DNA from: an uncultured Desulfarculaceae bacterium
GTDB taxonomy: Bacteria; Desulfobacterota; Desulfarculia; Desulfarculales; Desulfarculaceae
Assembly: GCA_937908275.1 (NCBI GenBank)
Contig: CALERA010000247.1
Location: 1-7,427 of the forward strand
DNA length: 7,427 nt
Direction of reading: 5' to 3'
A model generated the notes under the pieces. It made no database searches. It was not told the origin of the DNA and worked only from the letters and a program-made list of their open reading frames with translations. The translations under genes and the position numbers were made by a program. Positions 1-5,648 of the stretch are shown here, piece by piece (position 1 is the stretch's first letter; each line of letters begins with the position of its first letter).

Positions 1-50
1 CATACGAGGTGTAGCCGTGACTGGAGTTCAGACGTGTGCTCTTCCGATCT
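1..50 (+). other. Illumina TruSeq P7 adapter and index (sequencing contamination)
   Basis: Positions 17-50 match the TruSeq read-2/index adapter from GTGACTGGAG to the terminal CTCTTCCGATCT. Positions 11-16 are GTAGCC, the reverse complement of TruSeq index 11 (GGCTAC). Positions 1-10 (CATACGAGGT) match the preceding P7 stretch with one mismatch (GAGGT for GAGAT). Translated in the trpF frame it gives MTGVQTCALPI, a peptide known to appear in databases from untrimmed adapters. The order P7, index, read-2 primer, insert is that of a library molecule, so genomic DNA starts at 51. This is synthetic sequence and should be trimmed. Confidence 0.98.
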
Positions 51-508
51 TACCGCCCCTGGTGGCCACGGTGGGGGTGTTCAAGGACGCGCCCCTGGGC
101 GAGGTGCTGCACCTGAAGAAGCTCTGCGGCCTGGACTGGGTGCAGCTCTGCGGCCGCGAGGACCCCATGTACGCCACCGCCTGCGGCCCCCGGGTGATCA
201 AGACCCTGGCCGTGGACGGCCAGGCGCCGGACCCGCGCGTCTATCCCGACGCCTGCCTGCTCCTGGACGCGGCCAGCGCCCAGGGCGGCGGCGCGGGCAA
301 GAGTTTCGACTGGAACCTGGCCCGCCCCCTGGCCCAGGTCCGGCCGGTGATCCTGGCCGGGGGGCTGAATCCGGAGAACGTGGGCCAGGCCATCGCCATC
401 GCGCGGCCCTGGGCCGTGGACGTGAGCAGCGGCGTGGAAGCCGCGCCGGGAAGGAAAGACCATGAGCTTATCCAGCGTTTCGTCGCCACTGCCAGGCAAC
501 TGGGCTGA
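51..508 (+). CDS. trpF: Phosphoribosylanthranilate isomerase TrpF, 5'-truncated
   Basis: TrpF converts N-(5'-phosphoribosyl)anthranilate to the carboxyphenylamino-deoxyribulose phosphate, the third step of the tryptophan branch, in the cytosol. About 151 C-terminal residues remain of a usual 200-210. The N-terminal strand with the catalytic cysteine is lost because the contig stops at the adapter; the first whole genomic codon is 53-55. Visible family motifs in order are VGVFKD, GLDWVQLCGRED, the CLLLDA strand whose Asp (codon 266-268) corresponds to the catalytic acid, GGGAGKSFDW, PVILAGGLNPENV (phosphate-binding loop) and VDVSSGVEAAPGRKD. The stop is TGA at 506-508. The 3' end overlaps trpB by 47 bases in another frame, which suggests translational coupling. 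Reading the frame back to the GTG at 17 gives a false start made of adapter sequence. The family call is secure; the N-terminus is unknown. Confidence 0.95.
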
Positions 509-1685
509 GCAGCCCGACGCGGCCGGCCGCTTCGGGGATTTCGGCGGGCGCTTCGTGCCCGAGACCCTGATGCCGGCCCTCTACGAGCTGACCGAGGCCT
601 ATGAGCGGGTCCGCCAGGACCCGACCTTCGCCGCCGAGCTCAATGACCTGCTGCGCCACTACGTGGGCCGGCCCACCCCGCTCTACGAGGCCAAGCGCCT
701 GACCGCCCACCTGGGCGGGGCGCGCATCTTCCTCAAGCGCGAGGACCTGGCCCACACCGGGGCCCACAAGATCAACAACGCCCTGGGCCAGGGCCTCCTG
801 GCCAAGCGCATGGGCAAGACCCGGATCATCGCCGAGACCGGGGCCGGCCAGCACGGGGTGGCCACCGCCACCGCCGCCGCGCTGCTGGGCCTGGAGTGCA
901 GCGTCTTCATGGGCAGTCTGGACATCGAGCGCCAGGCCCTGAACGTGATCCGCATGAAGATGCTGGGAGCCACGGTGGAGCCGGTGGAAAGCGGCGGCCG
1001 GGCCCTGAAGGACGCCGTGAACCAGGCCATCCGGGAGTGGGTGGCCCGGGTGGCCGACAGCCACTACATCATCGGCTCGGTCATCGGCCCCCACCCCTAT
1101 CCCCGCATGGTGCGCGACTTCCAGGCGGTGATCGGGCGCGAGGCCCGCCAGCAGATCATCGAGCGCGAGGGCCGCCTGCCCGAGGCCCTGATGGCCTGCG
1201 TGGGCGCGGGCAGCAACGCCATGGGGCTCTTCCACCCCTTCCTGGCCGACCCGGTGCGCATGGTCGGCGTGGAAGCGGCGGGCAAGGGCGCCCACACCGA
1301 CAAGCACGCCCTGAGCCTGGGCCAGGGCCGGCCCGGGGTGCTGCACGGGGCCAATCTCTACCTGTTGCAGGACCCCGACGGCCAGGTGATCGAGGCCCAC
1401 TCCATCGCCGCCGGCCTGGACTACCCCGGGGTGGGGCCGGAGCACGGCTTCCTCAAGGACCTGGGCCGGGTGGAGTACACCTCGGCCACCGACGACGAGG
1501 CGGTGGCGGCCCTGATGCTGCTCTCCCGTCTGGAGGGCATCATCCCGGCCCTGGAATCGGCCCACGCCATCGCCCAGGCCACCCGGCTGGCCCCGAGCCT
1601 GCCGCCGGACGCCATTCTGCTGATCTGCCTTTCCGGCCGGGGCGACAAGGACGTCACCCAACTGGCCGGCCTTTTGGAGGATTGA
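462..1685 (+). CDS. trpB: Tryptophan synthase beta subunit
   Basis: TrpB is the PLP enzyme that condenses indole with L-serine to give tryptophan, working in an alpha2-beta2 complex with TrpA. The protein has 407 residues, close to the usual ~397 for TrpB1. The N-terminal GRFGDFGGRFVPETLMPAL signature is at residues 22-40. HTGAHKINN (98-106) carries the PLP Schiff-base lysine K103. AETGAGQHGVA (124-134) carries the catalytic glutamate E125. GAGSNA (248-253) is the PLP-phosphate loop, with Ala where many relatives have Gly. SGRGDKD (391-397) contains the serine facing the PLP ring nitrogen. The ATG at 462 is preceded by an AAGGA-type ribosome site at 451-455 and gives an N-terminus of normal length. 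It overlaps the end of trpF, and trpA begins 2 bases after its stop, so the three genes are one translational unit. No active-site residue is missing. Confidence 0.97.
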   Translation: MSLSSVSSPLPGNWAEQPDAAGRFGDFGGRFVPETLMPALYELTEAYERVRQDPTFAAELNDLLRHYVGRPTPLYEAKRLTAHLGGARIFLKREDLAHTGAHKINNALGQGLLAKRMGKTRIIAETGAGQHGVATATAAALLGLECSVFMGSLDIERQALNVIRMKMLGATVEPVESGGRALKDAVNQAIREWVARVADSHYIIGSVIGPHPYPRMVRDFQAVIGREARQQIIEREGRLPEALMACVGAGSNAMGLFHPFLADPVRMVGVEAAGKGAHTDKHALSLGQGRPGVLHGANLYLLQDPDGQVIEAHSIAAGLDYPGVGPEHGFLKDLGRVEYTSATDDEAVAALMLLSRLEGIIPALESAHAIAQATRLAPSLPPDAILLICLSGRGDKDVTQLAGLLED

Positions 1686-1690
1686 TCGTG
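1676..1690 (+). promoter_or_regulatory. Ribosome binding site and GTG start of trpA
   Basis: GGAGG at 1676-1680 lies inside the last codons of trpB, 7 bases before GTG at 1688-1690. No in-frame ATG gives a TrpA N-terminus of the right length, so this strong Shine-Dalgarno site decides the GTG start. Its position within trpB implies coupled translation of the two tryptophan synthase subunits. Confidence 0.8.
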
Positions 1691-2530
1691 AGCGCCAGTC
1701 TGAACCAGGCCTTCGCCGCCGCCCGGGAGAAGAACCGCGCGGCCTTCATCCCCTTTGTCAGCGGCGGGTTCCCCGACCCGGCCGCCTGCGCCGACCTGAT
1801 CCGGGGCCTCGACGACCTGGGGGCCGAGGTGATCGAGGTGGGCGTCCCCTTCTCCGATCCCATGGCCGATGGCCCGGTGATCCAGGCCAGCAGCCAGCGC
1901 GCCCTGGACCAGGGCATGACCCCGGGGCGGGTGCTGGAGATGGTGGCCGAGGTGGCGCCCAGGCTGCGCGCGGCCCTGGTCCTGATGACCTACTACAACC
2001 CGGTGTTGCAGACGGGCCTGGCCGGCTTCGCCCGCCTGGCCGCCAGCGCCGGGGTGGCCGGGGTGATCGTGCCGGACCTGCCCCCGGAGGAGGCCGGCCC
2101 CTGGCGGCGGGCGGCCAGCGACGGCGGGCTGGACACCATCATGATGGCCGCGCCCACCACCCCGGCCAGCCGCCTGCCGGTGATCCTGGACTCCTGCCGG
2201 GGCTTCCTCTACTACGTCAGCCTGACCGGGGTCACCGGCGCGGGCCTGACCATCGCCCCGCAGAGCCTGGAGCGCCTGGCCGGCATCCGGGCCGCGGCCG
2301 GGGGCCTGCCGGTGGCGGTGGGCTTTGGCGTGGCCCGGCCCGAGCAGGCCGCCGCCCTGGCCAGCGCCGCCGACGGCGTCATCGTGGGCAGCGCCCTGAT
2401 GCGGCCCCTCTTGGAGGCCTCCTCCACGGCCCGGGGCCTGGAGGCCAGCCTGTCCCTGGCCGGGGCCATCAACGCCTCCCTGGAGCGGGACGCCCGCCCG
2501 GCGGTCCACGATATGGGAGGAATGGCGTAA
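1688..2530 (+). CDS. trpA: Tryptophan synthase alpha subunit
   Basis: TrpA cleaves indole-3-glycerol phosphate to indole and glyceraldehyde-3-phosphate; indole is channelled to TrpB. The protein has 280 residues, slightly longer than the usual ~268, with the surplus at the C-terminus (ERDARPAVHDMGGMA). The TIM-barrel signatures are complete. FIPFVSGGFPD is at 20-30. IEVGVPFSDPMADGP (49-63) contains both catalytic acids, E50 and D61. MTYYNP is at 100-105, VPDLPPEE at 128-135, and the phosphate-binding elements GFGV (212-215) and GVIVGSA (230-236) follow. The GTG start is set by a GGAGG 7 bases upstream within trpB. The stop is TAA at 2528-2530. It is the last gene of the trp cluster in this window, and a relatively A+T-rich intergenic region follows. 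An upstream in-frame extension exists only as an out-of-frame shadow of trpB and is not real. Confidence 0.97.
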   Translation: MSASLNQAFAAAREKNRAAFIPFVSGGFPDPAACADLIRGLDDLGAEVIEVGVPFSDPMADGPVIQASSQRALDQGMTPGRVLEMVAEVAPRLRAALVLMTYYNPVLQTGLAGFARLAASAGVAGVIVPDLPPEEAGPWRRAASDGGLDTIMMAAPTTPASRLPVILDSCRGFLYYVSLTGVTGAGLTIAPQSLERLAGIRAAAGGLPVAVGFGVARPEQAAALASAADGVIVGSALMRPLLEASSTARGLEASLSLAGAINASLERDARPAVHDMGGMA

Positions 2531-2669
2531 AAAAGCCACCAAAATGTATTATCGACCAGCTAAGAACCCACGATATTGTCAGAAACCTGGTATTCCCGGG
2601 TGTGAAAGGGGGGCTGAGGGCGGATTCAATTCGCTGAAATAGTGGTGCTTATTTGGCTATCTGGCCATC

Positions 2670-2685
2670 TGGCCCGGCTCTTGCC
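2670..2685 (+). promoter_or_regulatory. Putative sigma-54 (-24/-12) promoter of the EAL gene
   Basis: The 16 bases TGGCCCGGCTCTTGCC fit the RpoN consensus TGGCACG-N4-TTGCW, with C for A at the fifth position and C at the last. The essential GG (2671-2672) and GC (2683-2684) have the required 10 bases between them. A start site near 2696 is implied, leaving a leader of about 120 bases before the ATG at 2816. Sigma-54 control is common for signalling genes in deltaproteobacteria. An activator site should lie upstream, but no clear one was recognised. The match is by eye, and G+C-rich DNA makes chance matches possible. Confidence 0.4.
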
Positions 2686-2691
2686 AACAAA

Positions 2692-2736
2692 CTGGCCAGC
2701 CGTGTCTCCGGCCTGGGGCCGGGACGCCGTGGCCAG
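2692..2736 (+). other. Strong imperfect hairpin in the leader of the EAL gene
   Basis: CTGGCCA (2692-2698) pairs with TGGCCAG (2730-2736), and CCGGCC (2708-2713) pairs with GGCCGG (2717-2722) around a TGG loop. The middle part (2700-2706 with 2723-2729) pairs with one mismatch and one G-T pair; 2699 and 2707 are single-base bulges. No T-tract follows, so it does not look like an ordinary terminator. If transcription starts at the sigma-54 site just upstream, this hairpin would sit at or near the 5' end of the mRNA. Its function is unknown. Confidence 0.4.
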
Positions 2737-2815
2737 GGCGCAAGCTTGTGCCAGTCCTGCCGGCCGCGGCCATTTGGGGAGGTGTAACCGGGCTGGACCA
2801 CCGAGAAAGCCGGCC

Positions 2816-4081
2816 ATGCATCCCGCGCCCAACACCGAGATCGACCTGGCCGAGATTATCGCGCGCGAAAGCATGGTGACCCATTTCCAACCCCTGGTCA
2901 CCATGCGTTCGCAAAGCATCCTGGGCGTGGAGGCCCTGGCCCGGGGCCTGGACCCGGCCACCGGCCAGATCATCACCCCCGGCCAACTCTTTTGCCACGC
3001 CACCAGCGACCAATTGCTCATCGACCTGGACCGCCTCTGCCGCAAGAAGGCCCTGGAGGAATTCCGGGTCTTGCGCGAGCAGCATCCCGGCATGGTCCTG
3101 AGCCTCAACTTCGAGGCCGGTCTTCTGGACCGGGGGGTGGTGGGCTCCGGGGTGCTCCTGCGCCAGGTGCGCGAGGCGGGGCTGGAGCCGGCCGAGGTCA
3201 TCATCGAGATCGTGGAGTCGCGGGTCAGCGACACCAGCGCCCTGGAGGCCTTCGTGCAAAAACACCGGGCCCACGGCTTTCTGGTGGGTCTGGACGACCT
3301 GGGCTCGGGCCATTCCAACCTGGAGCGGGTGGCCCTGATCCAGCCCGACGTGCTCAAGATCGACCGCTCCCTGATCAGCGGCCTGGACCATCACTACCAC
3401 AAGCAGGAAGTCACCCGCAGCCTGCTGAACCTGGCCGGCAAGATCGGGGCCCTGGTGGTGGCCGAGGGCGTGGAGCGCGAGGAGGAGGCCCTGCTGGCCC
3501 TGGAGTTGGGGGTGGACATCCTGCAGGGCTTCTACCTGGCCTATCCCGGCGCGGCCCAGGAGCGCCTGGACCTCTGCCACCATCGCATCCGCCACCTGGC
3601 GGCCAGCTATCGCGGCTACACCGTGCAGAAGATCGCGGCCAAGAAGGCCAAGCACCGCATCTACGGCGAGGTGGTGCAGATCCTGACCCAGAACCTCAGC
3701 GGCTGCCTGCGCGCCGAGCTGGACGAGCGCCTGGCGGAGTTGATCGCGGTGCATCCGGCCCTGGAGTGCCTCTATGTGCTGGACGAGGACGGCACCCAGG
3801 TCAGCGAGACGGTCTGCGAGGCCAAGAAGCTCAACGGCACCCGGCGGGGCATCTTCTGGCCCGCGGCCCGGGGCCAGGACCAATCCCTGAAGAACTACTA
3901 CCTCCTGCTCAAGGCCGGCCTGGAGAAATACACCAGCGAGCCGTACATCTCCCTGGCCACCGGCAACCTCTGCATCACCATCTCCACCTGGTTCCAGGGC
4001 CCCTCCGGGGACCGCTTCGTGCTCTGCGCCGACTTCGACGCCGACATCGCCCTGCACTCCAACGGGCCGCGTCCGGCCTAG
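2816..4081 (+). CDS. EAL-domain c-di-GMP phosphodiesterase with YkuI-like C-terminal domain
   Basis: This is a predicted cytosolic enzyme that hydrolyses cyclic di-GMP to pGpG; it has 421 residues. The EAL domain spans about 8-250 and keeps every residue expected for metal binding and catalysis: E39 in VEALARG, N98 in LSLNFE, E131 in EIVES, D160 and D161 in LDDLGSGHSNL (the usual DDFGTG loop), K181 in KID, E217 in AEGVE and Q237 in LQGFY. It is therefore probably active. Residues ~260-415 begin with a charged helical linker and form a PAS/Cache-like domain. Its KYTSEPYISLATGNLCITIS stretch resembles the C-terminal domain of Bacillus YkuI, a likely ligand-sensing module. No GGDEF domain or membrane segment is seen. 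ATG 2816 is preferred because the domain begins right after it and a longer form from the GTG at 2642 would translate the promoter and hairpin; its ribosome site (GAGAAAG) is weak. It stands alone, followed by a long palindrome. Confidence 0.9.
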   Translation: MHPAPNTEIDLAEIIARESMVTHFQPLVTMRSQSILGVEALARGLDPATGQIITPGQLFCHATSDQLLIDLDRLCRKKALEEFRVLREQHPGMVLSLNFEAGLLDRGVVGSGVLLRQVREAGLEPAEVIIEIVESRVSDTSALEAFVQKHRAHGFLVGLDDLGSGHSNLERVALIQPDVLKIDRSLISGLDHHYHKQEVTRSLLNLAGKIGALVVAEGVEREEEALLALELGVDILQGFYLAYPGAAQERLDLCHHRIRHLAASYRGYTVQKIAAKKAKHRIYGEVVQILTQNLSGCLRAELDERLAELIAVHPALECLYVLDEDGTQVSETVCEAKKLNGTRRGIFWPAARGQDQSLKNYYLLLKAGLEKYTSEPYISLATGNLCITISTWFQGPSGDRFVLCADFDADIALHSNGPRPA

Positions 4082-4111
4082 GTCCGGCTGGCGGAAGGGC
4101 GCTCCGCCACG

Positions 4112-4173
4112 GGAAAGGCCCTTGGCATGCGTTTTTGCATCAAGATGCAAAAAGCCATGCCAAGGGCCTTTCC
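4112..4173. terminator. Long near-perfect inverted repeat, probable bidirectional terminator
   Basis: Two 30-base arms (4112-4141 and 4144-4173) are exact reverse complements except for two adjacent central positions (4130-4131 against 4154-4155), with only two bases between them. It lies 30 bases past the stop of the EAL gene and 21 bases past the stop of the minus-strand dodecin gene, so it sits where two convergent transcripts meet. The outer arms have AAAGGCC and GGCCTTT, the A-tract/stem/T-tract arrangement of a two-way terminator, although the T-tract is only three bases. A smaller hairpin (GGCGGA 4090-4095 with TCCGCC 4103-4108) precedes it. A palindromic repeat or miniature element is the alternative. 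Confidence 0.6.
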
Positions 4174-4194
4174 GCCCTCGGTGGTTCGCGCCGG

Positions 4195-4407
4195 CTAGTC
4201 CTCCAGGACGAAGATGACCTCCAGCCGCACGCGATACTCCATGACCTTGTCCTCCTCCACCGCCACCCGCTGCTCCAGGACCCGCAGGCCGGTGACCCCG
4301 CGCAGGGTCTTGGTGGCCCGCTCGAAGCCCACCTTGACCGCGTCCTCGAAGCTGATGGGCGAGGCGGCGATGATGTCGGTCACCCTGGCTACCCGCTTTT
4401 CCGGCAT
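4195..4407 (-). CDS. Dodecin-family small protein
   Basis: Dodecins are ~65-70-residue proteins that form hollow dodecamers, best known for binding flavins and buffering them in the cytosol. This one has 70 residues. The fold signature is clear: a first strand (RVTDIIAAS), SPISFEDAVKVGFERATKTL as the single helix (residues 16-35), then two strands (LRVLEQRVAVEED and VMEYRVRLEVIFVLE). The flavin-stacking tryptophan found after the helix in typical dodecins (LRNLRW-type) is absent; the segment reads LRGVTGLRV. The HYQV glutamine position is an arginine (EYRV). The RVLEQ...YRVRLEVIF pattern is closer to the mycobacterial Rv0379-like dodecins. ATG at 4407 is chosen because GGAGG (plus-strand 4414-4418) lies 6 bases upstream and the length fits the family; an extension to 4539 adds no family sequence. 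It reads away from pstS, 188 bases downstream of that gene's stop. Confidence 0.88.
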   Translation of the reverse strand: MPEKRVARVTDIIAASPISFEDAVKVGFERATKTLRGVTGLRVLEQRVAVEEDKVMEYRVRLEVIFVLED

Positions 4408-4420
4408 GACGCACCTCCCT

Positions 4421-4455
4421 GGCCATTTGTGGCCGGTTGGGGCCCGCTCGGGCCC
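4421..4455 (-). other. Two small hairpins in the dodecin leader
   Basis: GGGCCC at 4440-4445 pairs with GGGCCC at 4450-4455 around a 4-base loop. GGCCA at 4421-4425 pairs with TGGCC at 4430-4434 around TTTG. The second stem is directly next to the dodecin ribosome binding site (4414-4418). They may shape translation or be the remnant of a pstS terminator; no T-tract follows either stem on the minus strand. Chance stems are frequent in such G+C-rich DNA. Confidence 0.25.
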
Positions 4456-4544
4456 GCAGTGACTGCCAGACTCCCTGGCTGGGATGCCCTCCCGGCGAAA
4501 GCCCGAGGTGGGTAGAGCTCGCAATGCACCGCTGTTCACCTACG

Positions 4545-4574
4545 ATTTTATGTCATCGCCTTCCCCCAACGCAA
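4545..4574 (-). promoter_or_regulatory. Possible sigma-70 type promoter for the dodecin gene
   Basis: On the minus strand TTGCGT (4574-4569) is followed after 18 bases by TAAAAT (4550-4545), a 5 of 6 match to the -10 consensus, in a short A+T-rich patch. Transcription from here would give a leader of about 130 bases before the dodecin ATG. The -35 element is weak (3 of 6). Confidence 0.3.
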
Positions 4575-4595
4575 GCCCGGGTTGGCGGACGGGTC

Positions 4596-5420
4596 TCAGC
4601 GCACCGGCACGAAGCCTTCCTGGCGCACCAGTTCCTGCCCCTCGGGACCCAGCAGGTAGTCCAGGAAGCGCTTGACCGCGCCCTCGGGCGGGCGGGCGGT
4701 GTACATCAGGAGCGGCCGGGCGATGGGGTAGGTCTTGTCCCGCGCGCTCTGGGCCGAGGCGACCACTCCGCCCACGCTCAAGGCCTTGAGCTGGGGGTTG
4801 AGGTAGCCGATGCCGATGTAGCCGATGGCGTACTTGTTGCCCGCCACGGCCTGGGCCACCGCCCCGTTGCTGGCCTGCATCTGGGCGTCGGGGCGCACCC
4901 GGGCCTTGCCCAGCACGTGCTCGTTCCAGACCTCGAAGGTGCCGGAGCTGGTGTCGCGGCTCACCGCCACCACCGGCTTGTCCTCGCCGCCCACCTGCTT
5001 CCAGTTGCGCACCTTGCCGGCGTAGATGTCGCGCAATTGCTCCAGGCTCAGGTCCTTCACCGGGTTGGCCGGGTGGACCACCGGCACGATGCAGTCCAGG
5101 GCCACCGCGCTGGCCACCGGGCTCACCCCCCGCTCCTGGGCCAGGGCCAGCTCCTTGGGCTTCATCTCCCGCGAGGAATTGCCGATGTCCGCGGTGCCGT
5201 CGATGATGGCCTTGATTCCGTCGCCGCTGCCGGTGCCGGCCACCGAGATCCGGGCCTCGGGGTTCAGGCGCATGAAGACCTCGGCCGCCTTTTGGGCGAC
5301 GGGCAGCACCGTGGTGGAGCCGGTGATCTTGATCTCCTGGCCAGCGGCCAGGACCGGCGCAAGGGCCAAGGCCAGGCCCAGGGCCGGGAGCATGGTTTTC
5401 AGGAAGGCCGCGCGGAACAT
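4596..5420 (-). CDS. pstS: PstS-type phosphate-binding periplasmic protein
   Basis: This is the substrate-binding protein of a high-affinity phosphate ABC transporter. It has 274 residues, the short form common outside the enterics. Residues 1-27 form a signal peptide: MFRAAFLK, a hydrophobic core (LPALGLALALAPVLA), then a probable cleavage at AAG/QE; no lipobox is seen. Phosphate-site motifs are present in order: ITGSTTVLP (32-40), AGTGSGDGIKAI (61-72), DIGNSSREM (78-86), SRDTSSGTFEVWNE (154-167) and YPIARPLLMYT (231-241). The ATG at 5420 has GGAGG 6 bases upstream and gives a proper signal peptide; an extension to 5513 would place 31 basic residues before it. No pstC, pstA, pstB or phoU flanks it, so it is an orphan within the window and could serve a distant transporter or a signalling role. 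It is divergent from the MASE3-PAS sensor gene. Confidence 0.92.
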   Translation of the reverse strand: MFRAAFLKTMLPALGLALALAPVLAAGQEIKITGSTTVLPVAQKAAEVFMRLNPEARISVAGTGSGDGIKAIIDGTADIGNSSREMKPKELALAQERGVSPVASAVALDCIVPVVHPANPVKDLSLEQLRDIYAGKVRNWKQVGGEDKPVVAVSRDTSSGTFEVWNEHVLGKARVRPDAQMQASNGAVAQAVAGNKYAIGYIGIGYLNPQLKALSVGGVVASAQSARDKTYPIARPLLMYTARPPEGAVKRFLDYLLGPEGQELVRQEGFVPVR

Positions 5421-5512
5421 GGCTCGCCTCCTTGGGGCAGGGGATGTAGTGTCGCGGCGCCGGCCGGAAAAACGGCCCGGACCCGCGCTCGATCGCCGGA
5501 GAATGTGATTCA

Positions 5513-5521
5513 ATTATGCCA
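5513..5521 (-). promoter_or_regulatory. Extended -10 promoter motif for pstS
   Basis: Read on the minus strand the motif is TGGCATAAT, an 8 of 9 match to the extended -10 consensus TGNTATAAT. A start near 5506 would leave a leader of about 86 bases before the pstS ATG. It lies in an A+T-rich island between the divergent genes. No clear -35 box was seen, which is acceptable for an extended -10 promoter. A convincing Pho box was not found. Confidence 0.45.
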
Positions 5522-5542
5522 CATAGGCCAGGTTAGGGTATG

Positions 5543-5551
5543 TGCTATAAT
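5543..5551 (+). promoter_or_regulatory. Extended -10 promoter motif for the MASE3-PAS sensor gene
   Basis: TGCTATAAT at 5543-5551 is a perfect match to the extended -10 consensus TGNTATAAT. The implied start is near 5558, giving a leader of about 90 bases before ATG 5649. There is no good -35 box at 5523-5528. The motif is only 21 bases from the oppositely oriented pstS motif, so the two polymerase sites overlap. Confidence 0.55.
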
Positions 5552-5648
5552 TTCCAACAATAAACGAACGGCCATATTCGGATCGCCCCACCCGCGCCCA
5601 AGCTCGCGCCCAGGTCCGGGTCAATCGCCCAGCGCCCAGGGAAGGCCC

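Larger units (their letters stand above)
2531..2815. other. Intergenic region between trpA and the EAL gene
   Basis: This 285-base gap is clearly richer in A+T in its first ~130 bases than the flanking genes. A small hairpin (ACCTGG at 2585-2590 with CCGGGT at 2596-2601, one G-T pair, 5-base loop) is the only stem near the trpA stop. It lacks a T-tract, so a trp operon terminator is not convincingly present. Further on are an 8-base tandem repeat (ATCTGGCC twice, 2659-2674), a sigma-54-like promoter (2670-2685) and a strong imperfect hairpin (2692-2736), each listed or discussed separately. A GGGGAGG at 2776-2782 is too far from the ATG at 2816 to serve it. No gene was found here. Confidence 0.6.

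Noticed and set aside
17..52. GTG at 17 as the start of trpF
   Set aside because: The GTG and the next 11 codons are adapter sequence; the true trpF start is outside the contig.
2642..2815. N-terminal extension of the EAL protein from the GTG at 2642
   Set aside because: It adds 58 residues with no family similarity and would cover the sigma-54-like site and the hairpin; the EAL domain begins right after ATG 2816.
2692..2815. c-di-GMP (GEMM) riboswitch before the EAL gene
   Set aside because: GGGACGC and a later GTGTAACCGGG recall parts of the motif, but the conserved CACAGGGCAAACC and GACGCAAAGCC blocks are absent and the order does not fit. A covariance-model search (Infernal with the GEMM models) would settle it.
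4123..4141. Sigma-54 promoter within the palindrome (TGGCATG...TTTTTGCAT)
   Set aside because: The GG and GC are separated by 11 bases instead of 10 on both strands, and the element lies between gene ends, not upstream of a gene.
2657..4426. 589-codon minus-strand open frame opposite the EAL gene
   Set aside because: Shadow frame of a G+C-rich gene: no recognisable domain, repetitive Gly/Ala/Gln/His composition, and the plus strand carries a complete EAL enzyme.
5421..5512. Pho box upstream of pstS
   Set aside because: No pair of CTGTCAT-like direct repeats with 11-base periodicity could be found upstream of the pstS start.
5504..5523. CRP/FNR-type operator (TGTGA...CACA)
   Set aside because: The half sites are separated by 10 or more bases instead of 6 and the centre is not symmetrical; kept only as a side remark on the promoter region.
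4437..5648. Long upstream extension of the sensor gene frame on the plus strand
   Set aside because: It runs antisense through all of pstS with Ala/Gly/His/Arg-rich composition typical of high-G+C shadow frames; MASE3 starts at 5649.
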